DNA of 53,264 nt from Bacillota bacterium (lineage in GTDB: Bacteria > Bacillota > DTU030 > DUMP01). A program made the translations under genes and the position numbers. The notes under the pieces were generated by a model. The model was not told where the DNA came from. It did not search any database and saw only the letters and a program-made list of their open reading frames with translations. Positions 27,374 to 36,339 of the stretch are shown in pieces. The stretch lies in the NCBI GenBank assembly GCA_012837285.1, contig DURJ01000025.1, forward strand, positions 1 through 53,264. The letters run 5' to 3'. Positions within the stretch are counted from its first letter, which is position 1. Every line of letters starts with the position of its first letter.

Positions 27374-29746
27374 TTACGCATTAGATACTTCTTGGCGCAT
27401 ATTTCTCAGCATTATCTTTCGCTCCACTGAAGCCACTATGCGCTTGGTATATACCACTGTATCAGGATTTACACTCATGCTGTCGACGCCTTGCTGCACC
27501 AGAAACGAGGCAAACTCCGGATACTGAGAAGGCCCCTGTCCACAGATGGAAACGGTCTTATCATACTTGTGCGCCGCCTGGATCAAAATTACAATAGCCC
27601 TCTTCACCGCTCGGTTTCGTTCATCAAAGTACCCCATGCGGTTAAGAATCCCTGAATCCCGATCGGCTCCCATGATGAGCTGGGTTAGATCATTGCTGCC
27701 GATACTGAAGCCATCCACCTCTTGGGCAAACTCTTCAGCCTCAAAAATAACCGATGGCACTTCAGCCATAATCCAGAGCTTGAAGTTATTTCCCTGCACC
27801 AAGCCTTCGCTGACCATGATCTTTTTGACTCGCTTCAGTTCCCAGATAGTGCGGACAAAAGGTAACATCACCCAAACATTGGTCAAGCCAAACTCTTCCC
27901 TCACCTTACGGATAGCCTGACATTCCAGCCGAAAACCTTGTTCATACTCAGGTGAAATATAGCGCGCCACACCACGCCAGCCAATCATCGGATTGTTTTC
28001 TATCGGTTCCACCTCTTCGCCGCCCTTTAACCCGCGGAACTCATTAGTACGAAAATCGCTCAGCCTTACCACCACCGGGCGAGGATTAATCACCTGTGCC
28101 ACGGTGCTGATTCCTGCCGCCATTTTCTCCACCAAAACATTCCCTTGACCGGTCTTCACCAAATACATGGGATGCGCCCCAACCAGATCCGAAAAGATAA
28201 ACTCTGTCCGCATCAGTCCGATGCCGTCAAACGGCAATGCCCGATACTTGTCTATCAGCGAAGGCTGACCCAGGTTCATGTAGATCTTGGTAGCAGTGAC
28301 CGGAGTTAGCTGGGTGATAAGCTCTTCGTTGATAACAGCGCTCATTAGGCCCGCTTGATTCCTGGGGCCCGGTTGCTTCTCCTGGATAACTTCCCCGGCA
28401 TAGACAACACCACAGGTGGCATCAACTGTCACCTTACTGCCTTCGGCCAATACCGCTGTTGCCACCTTGGCGCCCACTATGCAAGGGATACCCAGCTCTC
28501 GGGACACAATAGCGGCATGACAAGTGCGCCCGCCTTCGTCCGTCACCACAGCACTGGCCTTGCGCATGGCCGGGACCATGTCGGGATTAGTCATCACCGT
28601 AACCAAGACGTCGCCGGCTTCAATGCGGGCAATTTCAGTTACGTCTTTTATCTTCTTCACCGTTCCGCTACCTAGGCCGGGAGAAGCAGACAATCCCCGC
28701 ACCAATACCTTAGTCTTACCGGCAGCTTCCTTATCCATCGGTTTTCCCTCTCCTTTGAAGGTAGTTACCGGACGGGCCTGCAGAATATACAGTCTGCCTG
28801 TGTCCTGATCATAGCCCCATTCAATGTCTTGATAGCAGCCGTAAAGGTCCTCAATCTTACGCCCGTATTGTACCAACTGCATAATCTCCGCTGCAGTCAG
28901 ACACTGAGCCCGGATCATATCCGGTCCCAACTGATCAGCTACCGGCACGTTTCTAGTGCCCGACCCGTCTGGGCAATCTACAATCATGACGGTTTTCTCA
29001 GCTATGTTCTGATCAACAATGGACAGGGTATTCTTATCTACCAGGTATTCATCCGGCGTCACTAGGCCGGAAACCACGGCTTCGCCTAAACCCCAGCTGG
29101 CATTGATCATCATCTGCTCCGGATCGTTGGTTACCGGATTGGCTGTGAACATCACCCCCGACTTGCCGCTGTTTATCATCTTTTGGACCACAACACTAAG
29201 GGCCACTTCCAAATGGTCAAACCCTTGCTTTTCCCGGTAGTATACTGCCCTGGCGGTCCACAGAGAGGCCCAGCACTGTCGTACATATTCCACCACCGGC
29301 GCCGGACCGCGAACCTGCAAGAATGTGTCCTGTTGCCCGGCAAAAGATGCCTCCGGCAGATCTTCAGCCGTGGCCGAACTGCGCACTGCCACCGCCGGAT
29401 CGGTTGTGTTTATCTGCTGGCCGAGCTGCTCATAGGCGGTGCGAACTTCCAATGAAATCTCCTCCGGTACAGCCGAGTTGACAACAAGCTCTCGTATCCG
29501 TGCGCTCTCGGTCTGCAGCCGGGAAGAATCCTCCACCTCCAGCCCGTGAATAATCGCAGCTATTTTCCTTTCCAGCCCGGCAGCCCGAAGAAAATACCTA
29601 TAGGCATCAGCCGTTAGGCAAAAGCCCGGTGGCACTTCTATCTTATTTTGGGTCAGCTCGCCCAAATTAGCCCCCTTCCCCCCCACTAGCGCCACGTCAT
29701 CTTTAGTAACTTCGTCCAGCCATTTCACGAACCGATACTGGTGCAA
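27374..29746 (-). CDS. ppsA: Phosphoenolpyruvate synthase
   Basis: Converts pyruvate and ATP to phosphoenolpyruvate, AMP and phosphate for gluconeogenesis. About 790 residues: an N-terminal ATP-binding domain (VALVGGKGANLGELT, AVRSSATAEDLPEASFAGQQDTFL in pieces), the swivelling phosphohistidine domain with the catalytic histidine in DEGGRTCHAAIVSREL, and the C-terminal PEP/pyruvate barrel (GLMRTEFIF, IGSNDLTQLIMGADRDS, SICGQGPSQYPEF). The best start is the TTG at 29746, seven bases after GGAGG; ATGs at 29770 and 29788 lie upstream of that site, the latter on the promoter. It is monocistronic, between its own promoter and terminator, inside the uvr gene group. Confidence 0.95.
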   Translation of the reverse strand: MHQYRFVKWLDEVTKDDVALVGGKGANLGELTQNKIEVPPGFCLTADAYRYFLRAAGLERKIAAIIHGLEVEDSSRLQTESARIRELVVNSAVPEEISLEVRTAYEQLGQQINTTDPAVAVRSSATAEDLPEASFAGQQDTFLQVRGPAPVVEYVRQCWASLWTARAVYYREKQGFDHLEVALSVVVQKMINSGKSGVMFTANPVTNDPEQMMINASWGLGEAVVSGLVTPDEYLVDKNTLSIVDQNIAEKTVMIVDCPDGSGTRNVPVADQLGPDMIRAQCLTAAEIMQLVQYGRKIEDLYGCYQDIEWGYDQDTGRLYILQARPVTTFKGEGKPMDKEAAGKTKVLVRGLSASPGLGSGTVKKIKDVTEIARIEAGDVLVTVMTNPDMVPAMRKASAVVTDEGGRTCHAAIVSRELGIPCIVGAKVATAVLAEGSKVTVDATCGVVYAGEVIQEKQPGPRNQAGLMSAVINEELITQLTPVTATKIYMNLGQPSLIDKYRALPFDGIGLMRTEFIFSDLVGAHPMYLVKTGQGNVLVEKMAAGISTVAQVINPRPVVVRLSDFRTNEFRGLKGGEEVEPIENNPMIGWRGVARYISPEYEQGFRLECQAIRKVREEFGLTNVWVMLPFVRTIWELKRVKKIMVSEGLVQGNNFKLWIMAEVPSVIFEAEEFAQEVDGFSIGSNDLTQLIMGADRDSGILNRMGYFDERNRAVKRAIVILIQAAHKYDKTVSICGQGPSQYPEFASFLVQQGVDSMSVNPDTVVYTKRIVASVERKIMLRNMRQEVSNA

Positions 29747-29776
29747 GACAAGTCCTCCTTTTTGTCTCATGGTTAC

Positions 29777-29804
29777 ATTATAGCACATTTAACGCAATGT
29801 GCTA
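29777..29804 (-). promoter_or_regulatory. Promoter -10 of ppsA overlapped by a palindrome
   Basis: TATAAT (29777-29782, minus strand) lies 30 bases before the TTG start. The inverted repeat TAGCACAT-N8-ATGTGCTA (29781-29804) overlaps the -10 edge and the -35 spacer, a typical repressor position. No clear -35 hexamer is visible, which suits an activated or regulated promoter. Confidence 0.55.
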
Positions 29805-29867
29805 TCCCATGTTCTCCACACTAAGATTATATGCCTACAACTTTCTGTTACTTGCTCATATTGACAT

Positions 29868-29922
29868 AAAAAAGCCTCGCCCTCCCCACCACCTACCATC
29901 AGGTCAGAGGGGACGGCGAGGC
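29868..29922 (-). terminator. Rho-independent terminator after the glutaredoxin gene
   Basis: A stem gcctcgcc/ggcgaggc (29874-29881 and 29915-29922), with further pairing ctcccc/gggga inside. Read leftwards it is followed by six T. Confidence 0.85.
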
Positions 29923-29936
29923 CGCCAAATTACTTG

Positions 29937-30179
29937 TTATAAGCCTAACAGCTCACTGATCCGAGTGCGGTCGAAACCGACTACCACCTGATTGCCAATC
30001 TTAAGTGCCGGTACGGCCGAGCGACCGGTCAATCCGAGCATTTCCTGCCTCGCTTCTCGATCAGCCGCCACATCCTTTTCTGTGAAGGTGACGTTATGCT
30101 GGGAAAGAAACTCCTTCACCAAAGTGCAATAGGGTCACGTCGGCGTAGAATACACGATCACCGGAACCTGTGTTGACAT
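29937..30179 (-). CDS. Glutaredoxin-like protein with in-frame TGA at the catalytic cysteine (probable selenoprotein)
   Basis: An 80-residue glutaredoxin/NrdH-type thiol oxidoreductase, read from the ATG at 30179 (preceded by AGGAGG) through an in-frame TGA at 30135-30137. The N-terminal reading is MSTQVPVIVYSTPT, then TGA at residue 15, then PYC. The TGA is thus exactly the first cysteine of the CPYC redox motif, giving U-P-Y-C. Downstream follow KEFLSQHNVTFTEKDVAAD, the cis-proline region SAVPALKIGNQVVVGFD and RISELLGL, all typical of the family and in frame. Selenocysteine at this place is known in bacterial glutaredoxins. Only weak hairpin potential (GGA/TCC with loop gtttctt, about 24 bases past the TGA) is visible as SECIS. 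An alternative is an inactivating mutation. Confidence 0.8.
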
Positions 30180-30254
30180 ACTTTTTCCTCCTCTTAGCCT
30201 TTACTCATATTCTATCCACATTTTCCTTGCCTGTACAGGGTTTTTCTGCCAAAC

Positions 30255-32243
30255 CTATTTCCCCAGCAACATCTTGGCCTCTAACAACAAATCCCGCCAC
30301 TGGGCTGCCTCCTCGAAGGCCAAGCGTTTGGCAGCTGCGTGCATCTTTTGTTCCAGCTCACTCACCCACTGCCGTAATTCGGCCGCTGACATGGCTTTAA
30401 CGCTCTTTTCCCGGGGCAGATATTCTTCCACCTTCTCGGCTACTTTAGTCGCTTCGATTACATCACGAACGGCTTTCTGTACTGTTTGCGGTGTGATCCC
30501 ATGATCCTGGTTATACTGGGCTTGGATCTGTCGCCGCCGATTGGTCTCCTCCAGGGCTTGGCGCATAGAATCGGTCACCGTGTCAGCATACATAATTACT
30601 CGGCCGTCTACGTTCCGCGCTGCTCGACCGATGGTCTGAATTAGGGACCGGTGCGACCGCAAAAAACCTTCCTTGTCGGCATCCAAGATCGCCACCAAAG
30701 ATACTTCCGGTAAATCTAGGCCTTCACGCAGAAGGTTAATGCCAACTAATACATCAAATTCGCCCAGACGTAGGTCGCGAATTATCTCCATTCGTTCCAA
30801 GGTACCGATGTCCGAGTGTAAGTAACGCACGCGCACACCGGCATCGAGGAGGTAATCGGTTAAGTCCTCGGCCATGCGTTTAGTTAAAGTGGTTACCAAC
30901 ACCCGTTGACTTTGTTCGACTCTAAGGCCGATTTCGTGCAGCAAATCATCTATTTGACCCTGAGTAGGCCGAACCTCAACCTCCGGATCCAGCAACCCAG
31001 TAGGCCTTACCACCTGTTCCACTACCTGCTCACTAACCTCAAGTTCAAACGGTCCCGGGGTAGCCGAGGTAAAGATTACCTCTTTGACCCGGTGGATAAA
31101 CTCATCAAACACCAACGGCCGGTTGTCGTAGGCGGAAGGCAAGCGAAAACCGTACTCCACCAAACTGTCCTTGCGCGAACGATCGCCGGCATACATAGCA
31201 TGCAGTTGCGGAATAGTCATATGCGACTCGTCAATGATAACTAAGTAGTCTTGGGGGAAAAAGTCCAGCAACGTATACGGCGGCTCTCCCGGAGCTCGAC
31301 CGGTCAGATGGCGGGAGTAGTTTTCTATCCCCTGGCAGTAGCCCAGCTCGGCCAGCATCTCCAGATCATAGCGGGTTCGCTGCTCCAAGCGATGGGCCTC
31401 AAACTGTTTGTCTTGAGATCTAAGTTCGGCTAACCGCTGCTTTAGTTCAGCTTCTATGGAGGCCATGGCCCGCACTCGAGTCTGGATCGAGGTAACATAG
31501 TGGCTGGCCGGATAAATGGCCACATGCCGCCGTTGTCCCAGCACCTCACCGGTTAAGGTGTCGAATTCCAGCAGCGAATCGATCTCATCGCCAAAAAATT
31601 CCACCCTAATTGCCCGAGCGCTGGCAGCAGCCGGAAATATTTCCACCACATCACCGCGTACCCGAAACTTTCCTCGGCTCAGCTCTAAGTCATTACGACT
31701 GTATTGCATCTGCACCAGTTTCTTCAATACTTCATCACGATCCCGCTCATCTCCGGGCCATAAAGACAACACCTGTTCCCGGTACTCTTCCGGTGAGCCT
31801 AAGCCGTAAATGCACGAGACGCTGGCCACCACAATCACATCTCGCCGCTCCAGTAAAGCACTGGTGGCAGCATGGCGCAGTTTATCTATTTCATCGTTGA
31901 TGGACGCATCTTTTTCAATGTAAGTATCAGTGGTGGCAATATAAGCTTCCGGTTGATAGTAGTCATAGTAGCTGACAAAATATTCCACAGCGTTGTCCGG
32001 AAAAAACTCGCGGAATTCACTGCACAACTGAGCCGCCAGAGTCTTGTTATGGGCGATTACCAAGGTAGGTCGCTGCACAGCTTCAATCACCCCGGCCATG
32101 GTAAAAGTTTTACCGGATCCGGTAACCCCAAGTAAAGTTTGGTGTTTATAACCCGCCCGTATCCCTTGGGCCAAGCCCTCAATAGCTTTAGCTTGGTCGC
32201 CCCTGGGAACAAGGTCGGTTTGTAAGCGCAGTCTCTGCTCCAT
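30255..32243 (-). CDS. uvrB: Excinuclease ABC subunit B
   Basis: The DNA-loading helicase-like subunit of nucleotide excision repair, 662 residues. Walker A is [10 protein letters not shown] (residues about 39-48). The beta-hairpin region has [11 protein letters not shown]; motif II is [10 protein letters not shown]; further motifs are [54 protein letters not shown] (in pieces) and QTIGRAARN. The C-terminal UVR domain ([30 protein letters not shown] in pieces) contacts UvrC. The ATG at 32243 has AGGGGAAG upstream. uvrB stands apart from uvrA-uvrC, with the glutaredoxin and ppsA genes between. Confidence 0.97.
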   Translation of the reverse strand: MEQRLRLQTDLVPRGDQAKAIEGLAQGIRAGYKHQTLLGVTGSGKTFTMAGVIEAVQRPTLVIAHNKTLAAQLCSEFREFFPDNAVEYFVSYYDYYQPEAYIATTDTYIEKDASINDEIDKLRHAATSALLERRDVIVVASVSCIYGLGSPEEYREQVLSLWPGDERDRDEVLKKLVQMQYSRNDLELSRGKFRVRGDVVEIFPAAASARAIRVEFFGDEIDSLLEFDTLTGEVLGQRRHVAIYPASHYVTSIQTRVRAMASIEAELKQRLAELRSQDKQFEAHRLEQRTRYDLEMLAELGYCQGIENYSRHLTGRAPGEPPYTLLDFFPQDYLVIIDESHMTIPQLHAMYAGDRSRKDSLVEYGFRLPSAYDNRPLVFDEFIHRVKEVIFTSATPGPFELEVSEQVVEQVVRPTGLLDPEVEVRPTQGQIDDLLHEIGLRVEQSQRVLVTTLTKRMAEDLTDYLLDAGVRVRYLHSDIGTLERMEIIRDLRLGEFDVLVGINLLREGLDLPEVSLVAILDADKEGFLRSHRSLIQTIGRAARNVDGRVIMYADTVTDSMRQALEETNRRRQIQAQYNQDHGITPQTVQKAVRDVIEATKVAEKVEEYLPREKSVKAMSAAELRQWVSELEQKMHAAAKRLAFEEAAQWRDLLLEAKMLLGK

Positions 32244-32322
32244 GCTAACTCACTTCCCCTTTTAGAGAGCCTGAGATCACGGTCCCACCGGCCCTGGCTT
32301 CGCCGCAACTCCTTCATCAAAA

Positions 32323-32343
32323 AGCGCGGGCCGTTACGCCCGC
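32323..32343 (-). terminator. Hairpin upstream of uvrB
   Basis: The arms gcgggc/gcccgc (32326-32331 and 32338-32343) are followed leftwards by a CTTTTTG run. It is the last of four hairpins between htrA and uvrB. Confidence 0.55.
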
Positions 32344-32370
32344 CCTGGTTTCTTAATTTTATTCTAACAC

Positions 32371-32392
32371 AAAACATTGCCTCCCGGCAATG
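32371..32392 (-). terminator. Rho-independent terminator between htrA and uvrB
   Basis: A stem cattgcc/ggcaatg (32375-32381 and 32386-32392) with a four-base loop. Read leftwards it is followed by TTTTGTGTT. Confidence 0.65.
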
Positions 32393-32434
32393 AACATAAA
32401 ATCGCCATGTTCACAGACTACCCGCACATTTTAC

Positions 32435-32526
32435 GGGCCGGGACAAAGCCCGGCCCCCACGTGTCGGTTCACAGGTTGTATCAGTGTCAAGGAGCTAAGA
32501 GCAGGGGAGGGTCTCTGCGCCCTCCC
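32435..32526 (-). repeat. Two further GC-rich hairpins downstream of htrA
   Basis: gggccggg/cccggccc (32435-32442 and 32449-32456) and gggaggg/ccctccc (32505-32511 and 32520-32526). Neither has a good T run; they may protect the 3' end of the htrA message. No gene is seen in 32244-32531. Confidence 0.5.
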
Positions 32527-32531
32527 GGTAC

Positions 32532-33725
32532 TTATGGTTTCTCCTCGATCTCCACTAAGCGGAACAATGTTCGTCCGTTGCGGTAAACCTCTAGCCCTAC
32601 GTTGCTGCCTATTTTCTTCTTTTGAATGATTTCCACCAGGTCTTGAGCGCTCTCCACCACATCATCATCTACTTTTTTGATCACATCGCCCACCTGGATA
32701 CCTGCCTTAGCAGCCGGGCTCCCGCCTATAACTTCACCCACAATGGCTCCGCGTCGATCCGGCAACTTAAAGTACTGCTGCAGATCTGCGGTTACATCTA
32801 AGATGGATACCCCCAGCCAAGGACGTATTACTTTGCCCTCGGTCCGTAGCGAACCCATCACTTCCTTAGCCGTATTGATGGGAATGGCAAATCCCAGGCC
32901 TTGACCTTCAGTATTCACAGCGGTATTGATACCGATTACTTCGCCGTTCAGATTTAGCAGGGGGCCGCCGCTATTACCGGGATTGATTGCCGCATCAGTT
33001 TGCAGCAGGTTCTTGTAAATTCGATCCTGTACCGGTACCGGCCGTCCTTTGGCACTCACCACACCTACAGTAACCGTGTGATCCAGCCCATAAGGGTTGC
33101 CGATGGCCACCACCCACTCGCCTACCCGCGTACGGTCCGAATTGCCCAGTTTGACCGTAGGTAGGGGCTTGGGAGCATCGATCTTCAATATGGCCAAGTC
33201 CAGCTCCTTGTCCGTTCCAACTACTTTGGCCGGAAAAACATCATCATAGCCGGACACAGTAACTTGCACTTCTTCAGCACCGTCCACCACATGCTCATTG
33301 GTGAGGATATAACCATCGGAACTGGTGATAAACCCGCTGCCTAAACCTTGGCTTCGACGATCCCCTGGAACCGACGGAATGCGATCACCAAAGAAGTAAC
33401 GGAAAAAAGGATCGTCCAAAAAAGGATCAATTCCCTGACGTTTTTGTACTACAGTGGTATTGATCATCACCACTGCCGGCCCTACCTGATCCACCATATC
33501 AGCAATGGCATCAGGATCTCCCCCGGGGAGAGTACTTAAGACCGGCGCCGCTGCCTCCTCGGCTGGAGCAGCTTGAGCCTGTCGGTCGCTCTTTTGGGCC
33601 GAATCCCCTTTGGCATCAAAAACAGCCGTGCACCCGGCAGTTACGATAACACCAATCAGAAGAGCAACCACTGCCACCCAGACATAACTGTTCTTCTGGT
33701 TGAAGCGGCACCAAAAGTTACCCAT
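32532..33725 (-). CDS. HtrA/DegP-like serine protease with PDZ domain
   Basis: A membrane-anchored envelope quality-control protease of about 397 residues. One N-terminal hydrophobic segment (VWVAVVALLIGVIVTAGC, possibly a lipobox) is followed by an A/E/Q-rich linker. The trypsin-like domain has the catalytic triad His in LTNEHVV, Asp in DLAILKI and Ser in NPGNSGGPL. A single PDZ domain follows (GAIVGEVIGGSPAAKAGIQVGDVI in pieces). I take the ATG at 33725; the GTG at 33737 is part of the AGGAGGTG ribosome site itself. A SigA-like promoter lies just upstream. Bacillota carry several paralogues, so no specific symbol is given. Confidence 0.93.
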   Translation of the reverse strand: MGNFWCRFNQKNSYVWVAVVALLIGVIVTAGCTAVFDAKGDSAQKSDRQAQAAPAEEAAAPVLSTLPGGDPDAIADMVDQVGPAVVMINTTVVQKRQGIDPFLDDPFFRYFFGDRIPSVPGDRRSQGLGSGFITSSDGYILTNEHVVDGAEEVQVTVSGYDDVFPAKVVGTDKELDLAILKIDAPKPLPTVKLGNSDRTRVGEWVVAIGNPYGLDHTVTVGVVSAKGRPVPVQDRIYKNLLQTDAAINPGNSGGPLLNLNGEVIGINTAVNTEGQGLGFAIPINTAKEVMGSLRTEGKVIRPWLGVSILDVTADLQQYFKLPDRRGAIVGEVIGGSPAAKAGIQVGDVIKKVDDDVVESAQDLVEIIQKKKIGSNVGLEVYRNGRTLFRLVEIEEKP

Positions 33726-33733
33726 CTGAACAT

Positions 33734-33810
33734 GCACCTCCTAAACATAACCTAGTTACCCTTCTACCTTAAGATTGTACTATCCAGGCTTATCTCTGTC
33801 TAGGAGGTGC
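33734..33810 (-). promoter_or_regulatory. htrA promoter flanked by a long-range inverted repeat
   Basis: Read leftwards, TAGACA (33797-33802), 17 bases, TACAAT (33774-33779). The 10-base arms gcacctccta (33734-33743) and taggaggtgc (33801-33810) flank it; the first contains the htrA Shine-Dalgarno sequence. A transcript starting at this promoter lacks the far arm, but read-through RNA from the TRAP operon would contain both and could hide the ribosome site. Confidence 0.5.
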
Positions 33811-33851
33811 ACAATGTTTTCACAAATTCTTCAAAAAGATCCCCGCTCAAT

Positions 33852-35828
33852 CTAGGCCGCAGTTGTCTTTTCTTCAGCTCTTCTAGCCCTTAGTACTTGG
33901 ATAAAGAATCCTCCTCCTAGAAGAGCGAGCCCGATAAAGTCAGTGAATTTGCCCGGGTCCAGCATTAGCAGCCCGCCGGCCAGTAAAAGCAACCGTTCCG
34001 GCCAAGTAACATCTGTTAGCAGATACCCCTCCACCGCCGCCCCAATACCAACCATGCCAATTATGGCTGTGGCCATTACCCTAAGCACCAACGGCAAGGT
34101 AGCATTCATCATCAGCAGTACTGGCGACATTACAAACATATAAGGTACTAGAAAGGCGGCAATAGCCAGCTTAGAGGCATTAAAAGCCGTTTTCATCGGG
34201 TCTCCCTTAGCAATTCCGGATCCGGCATAAGCAGCCAACGCCACCGGCGGGGTAACGTCAGCAATAATGCCAAAGTAAAAAGCAAACATGTGGGCGGCCA
34301 TGGTCGGTACCCCCAGCTGGAGTAAAGCCGGGGCCGCAATCGTAGAGGTAATAACATAGTTGGCCGTGGTGGGAACACCCATGCCCAGAATAATAGAGGC
34401 GATCATGGTAAAGAACAAAGTCGGAAGCAGTTTTCCCCCGGCAAAGTCAATCAGGGCGGTAGCCATCTTTAAACCCAGCCCGGTCTTGGTAACCACGCCG
34501 ATAATAATACCGGCGGTAGCGCAAGCGATCACCACGCCGAGGGCTCCCCGGGCACCCTGCTCCAAACCGTCCACAATATCTATCAGCTTTATTCGTGTGG
34601 ACCGACGCAGCATACAGGCCACAATGGACAGCAAAATAGCCCATAAGGCGGCTCTCATGGGTGTGCGCCCGGTTACTAACAGATACACAATAGCTACCAA
34701 CGGTAAGATCAGGTGCCCTTTCTCCAGTAACAACGGGCCCACTTTAGGCAGTTGGTCGCGCGGTATCCCTTTTAGTCCCAACCGCTTAGCTTCCAGATGC
34801 ACTCCACTCCAAATGCCGATGTAGTATAAGACAGCCGGAATCACCGCCGCTTTCACCACTTGGATATAGGGTACGCCGGTAAATTCGGCCATTAAGAAAG
34901 CGGCTGCTCCCATAATCGGCGGCATCAGCTGACCCCCGGTAGAAGCCGCCGCCTCCACAGCACCGGCAAATTCGGGGCTGTATCCCAAGCTTTTCATCAT
35001 GGGGATAGTAAAGCTACCGGTGCCGGCCACATTGGCCACAGAGCTCCCGGACACAGTGCCCATTAGTGCACTGGACAGCACTGCCACCTTGGCCGGTCCG
35101 CCACTGGCCCAGCCGGCTAAAGCGTTGGCCAAATCAATAAAGAGCTTGCCCATTCCGGTTTTTTCCAGATAAGCTCCAAAGAGAATAAACAGAAAGATAA
35201 ATGTTGAAGATACCCCTAGCGGAATACCGAAAATCCCCTCTGTAGTAAAGTACAGGTGGTATACCAACTGTCTCAAGCCCACACCCTTATGGGCCAAAAT
35301 CTGGAGCTGCTTAATTGGTAACCCTACCAAATAGGGTCCAATAAACGCGTAGACTACAAAGATGCTGGCCACCAATACTATAGGCAATCCTACTACGCGC
35401 CGCGCTGCTTCCAGCACAAACAACACCCCGATGGCACCGACAACCAGGTCTGCCGGTGTAACGGTTCCGGCTCTGAGCACCAACTCTTGGTAATTCACCA
35501 CAACATACAGCGGAACACACGCCGCTACTATAGCCAGCACCACATCCAGCGGATGCAGCTTGGTTCGGGACCAACTGCCCCGGCTGGGATAAAGGAGGAA
35601 TACCAATGCCATACCAAAAGACAAATGAATAGAGCGCTGAATCTGAGCATCCAGCACACCAAAAATAGCAGTATAAAGTTGAAACAACGAGAAGCAGATG
35701 GCAATAGCCGATATCACTCGACTGGCGAATCCTGTCAGGCGACGATAATCCGATTCCCGGTCGTATTTGGCCAAAAACTCATCTACGTCAATTGTCTCTT
35801 CCGATTGAATCTTCGGTGTATCCACCAA
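33852..35828 (-). CDS. TRAP transporter fused permease (4TM + 12TM)
   Basis: A 658-residue membrane protein of the TRAP-TAXI type, in which the small DctQ-like and large DctM-like subunits are fused. The N-terminal cytoplasmic part is followed by hydrophobic segments throughout. The large-subunit signature ALMGTVSGSSVANVAGTGSFTIPMMKSLGYSPEFAGAVEAAASTGGQLMPPIMGAAAFLMAEF is visible (key parts GSSVANVAGTGSFTIPMMK and GGQLMPPIMGAAAF), with a second repeat ILGMGVPTTANYVITST. It imports an organic acid or amino acid using an ion gradient. The start is TTG at 35828 or GTG at 35825, just after the DUF1850 stop, behind AAGGAGGAAGGG. The substrate is unknown. Confidence 0.93.
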   Translation of the reverse strand: MVDTPKIQSEETIDVDEFLAKYDRESDYRRLTGFASRVISAIAICFSLFQLYTAIFGVLDAQIQRSIHLSFGMALVFLLYPSRGSWSRTKLHPLDVVLAIVAACVPLYVVVNYQELVLRAGTVTPADLVVGAIGVLFVLEAARRVVGLPIVLVASIFVVYAFIGPYLVGLPIKQLQILAHKGVGLRQLVYHLYFTTEGIFGIPLGVSSTFIFLFILFGAYLEKTGMGKLFIDLANALAGWASGGPAKVAVLSSALMGTVSGSSVANVAGTGSFTIPMMKSLGYSPEFAGAVEAAASTGGQLMPPIMGAAAFLMAEFTGVPYIQVVKAAVIPAVLYYIGIWSGVHLEAKRLGLKGIPRDQLPKVGPLLLEKGHLILPLVAIVYLLVTGRTPMRAALWAILLSIVACMLRRSTRIKLIDIVDGLEQGARGALGVVIACATAGIIIGVVTKTGLGLKMATALIDFAGGKLLPTLFFTMIASIILGMGVPTTANYVITSTIAAPALLQLGVPTMAAHMFAFYFGIIADVTPPVALAAYAGSGIAKGDPMKTAFNASKLAIAAFLVPYMFVMSPVLLMMNATLPLVLRVMATAIIGMVGIGAAVEGYLLTDVTWPERLLLLAGGLLMLDPGKFTDFIGLALLGGGFFIQVLRARRAEEKTTAA

Positions 35829-35829
35829 G

Positions 35830-36333
35830 TTACCCTTCCTCCTTACTCAGTTTGTAGCTGAGAAGCTGAAGCAGCGACAGGTCTTTAGCTCTGAGCTTTA
35901 TCTTCGCTCCGGGAGCGAAAGAATCATTAAATTTATAAGTCCGACCTCGCACCACCAGCGCTTGTTCGGCCACAGGCATCGCTCGAAGGACCAAATCGGG
36001 GAAATGCCTGTTCAGGCCGGTCAAATGAAACTGCCCTTCTTTGTTAAGTAGCTGGCCTTCGCCAACAGCAAAAGGCAAACCCACCCCTAAAGATTCGTAC
36101 CGTGTGGCTACCAAAACCAAATCGCCGTTTTCTCCCACAATAAAATCTTCCCAGCAAAGTGTCTTCTGAACTGAATGCCGATACCGCAAGCTAAAACGCC
36201 GCTCCAGCCCCAGAAAGGGTTGCCAAACCAGCTGTCCATGGGCGTCCTCAACAGCGAGATGAGGTAAAGGGAAATACAATAACCCTACTATCCATACCAG
36301 CGCCAGCAGCAATATCGCATATCTTCTGCTCAT
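35830..36333 (-). CDS. DUF1850 protein of the TRAP-TAXI operon
   Basis: 167 residues. One N-terminal hydrophobic segment (YAILLLALVWIVGLLYF) suggests a signal anchor. The body carries the family features LERRFSLRYRHSVQKTLCWEDFIV (key part RYRHSVQKTLCWEDF), then LVLVATRYESLGVGLPF and the C-terminal AKIKLRAKDLSLLQLLSYKL. DUF1850 genes usually sit between TAXI solute-binding and fused TRAP permease genes, as here, but their task is not known. Its stop is directly followed by the permease start. A strong hairpin separates it from the upstream binding-protein gene. Confidence 0.88.
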   Translation of the reverse strand: MSRRYAILLLALVWIVGLLYFPLPHLAVEDAHGQLVWQPFLGLERRFSLRYRHSVQKTLCWEDFIVGENGDLVLVATRYESLGVGLPFAVGEGQLLNKEGQFHLTGLNRHFPDLVLRAMPVAEQALVVRGRTYKFNDSFAPGAKIKLRAKDLSLLQLLSYKLSKEEG

Positions 36334-36339
36334 ATAGAG

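Noticed and set aside
29937-30122. The glutaredoxin as a 61-residue protein starting at MVKEFLSQ
   Set aside because: This form lacks the active site and has no ribosome site. The upstream ATG at 30179 with AGGAGG and the in-frame TGA at the cysteine position explain the gene better.
32390-32412. GAACAT-N9-ATGTTC as a LexA (SOS) box upstream of uvrB
   Set aside because: The half-sites are 13 bases apart (GAAC to GTTC) instead of four, and the site lies far upstream, overlapping a terminator hairpin.
33814-33855. A 13-codon plus-strand ORF (MFSQILQKDPRSI) with a perfect AGGAGGTG ribosome site
   Set aside because: The ribosome site is one arm of the inverted repeat around the htrA promoter. 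The ORF overlaps the TRAP permease stop, and no plus-strand promoter is evident.
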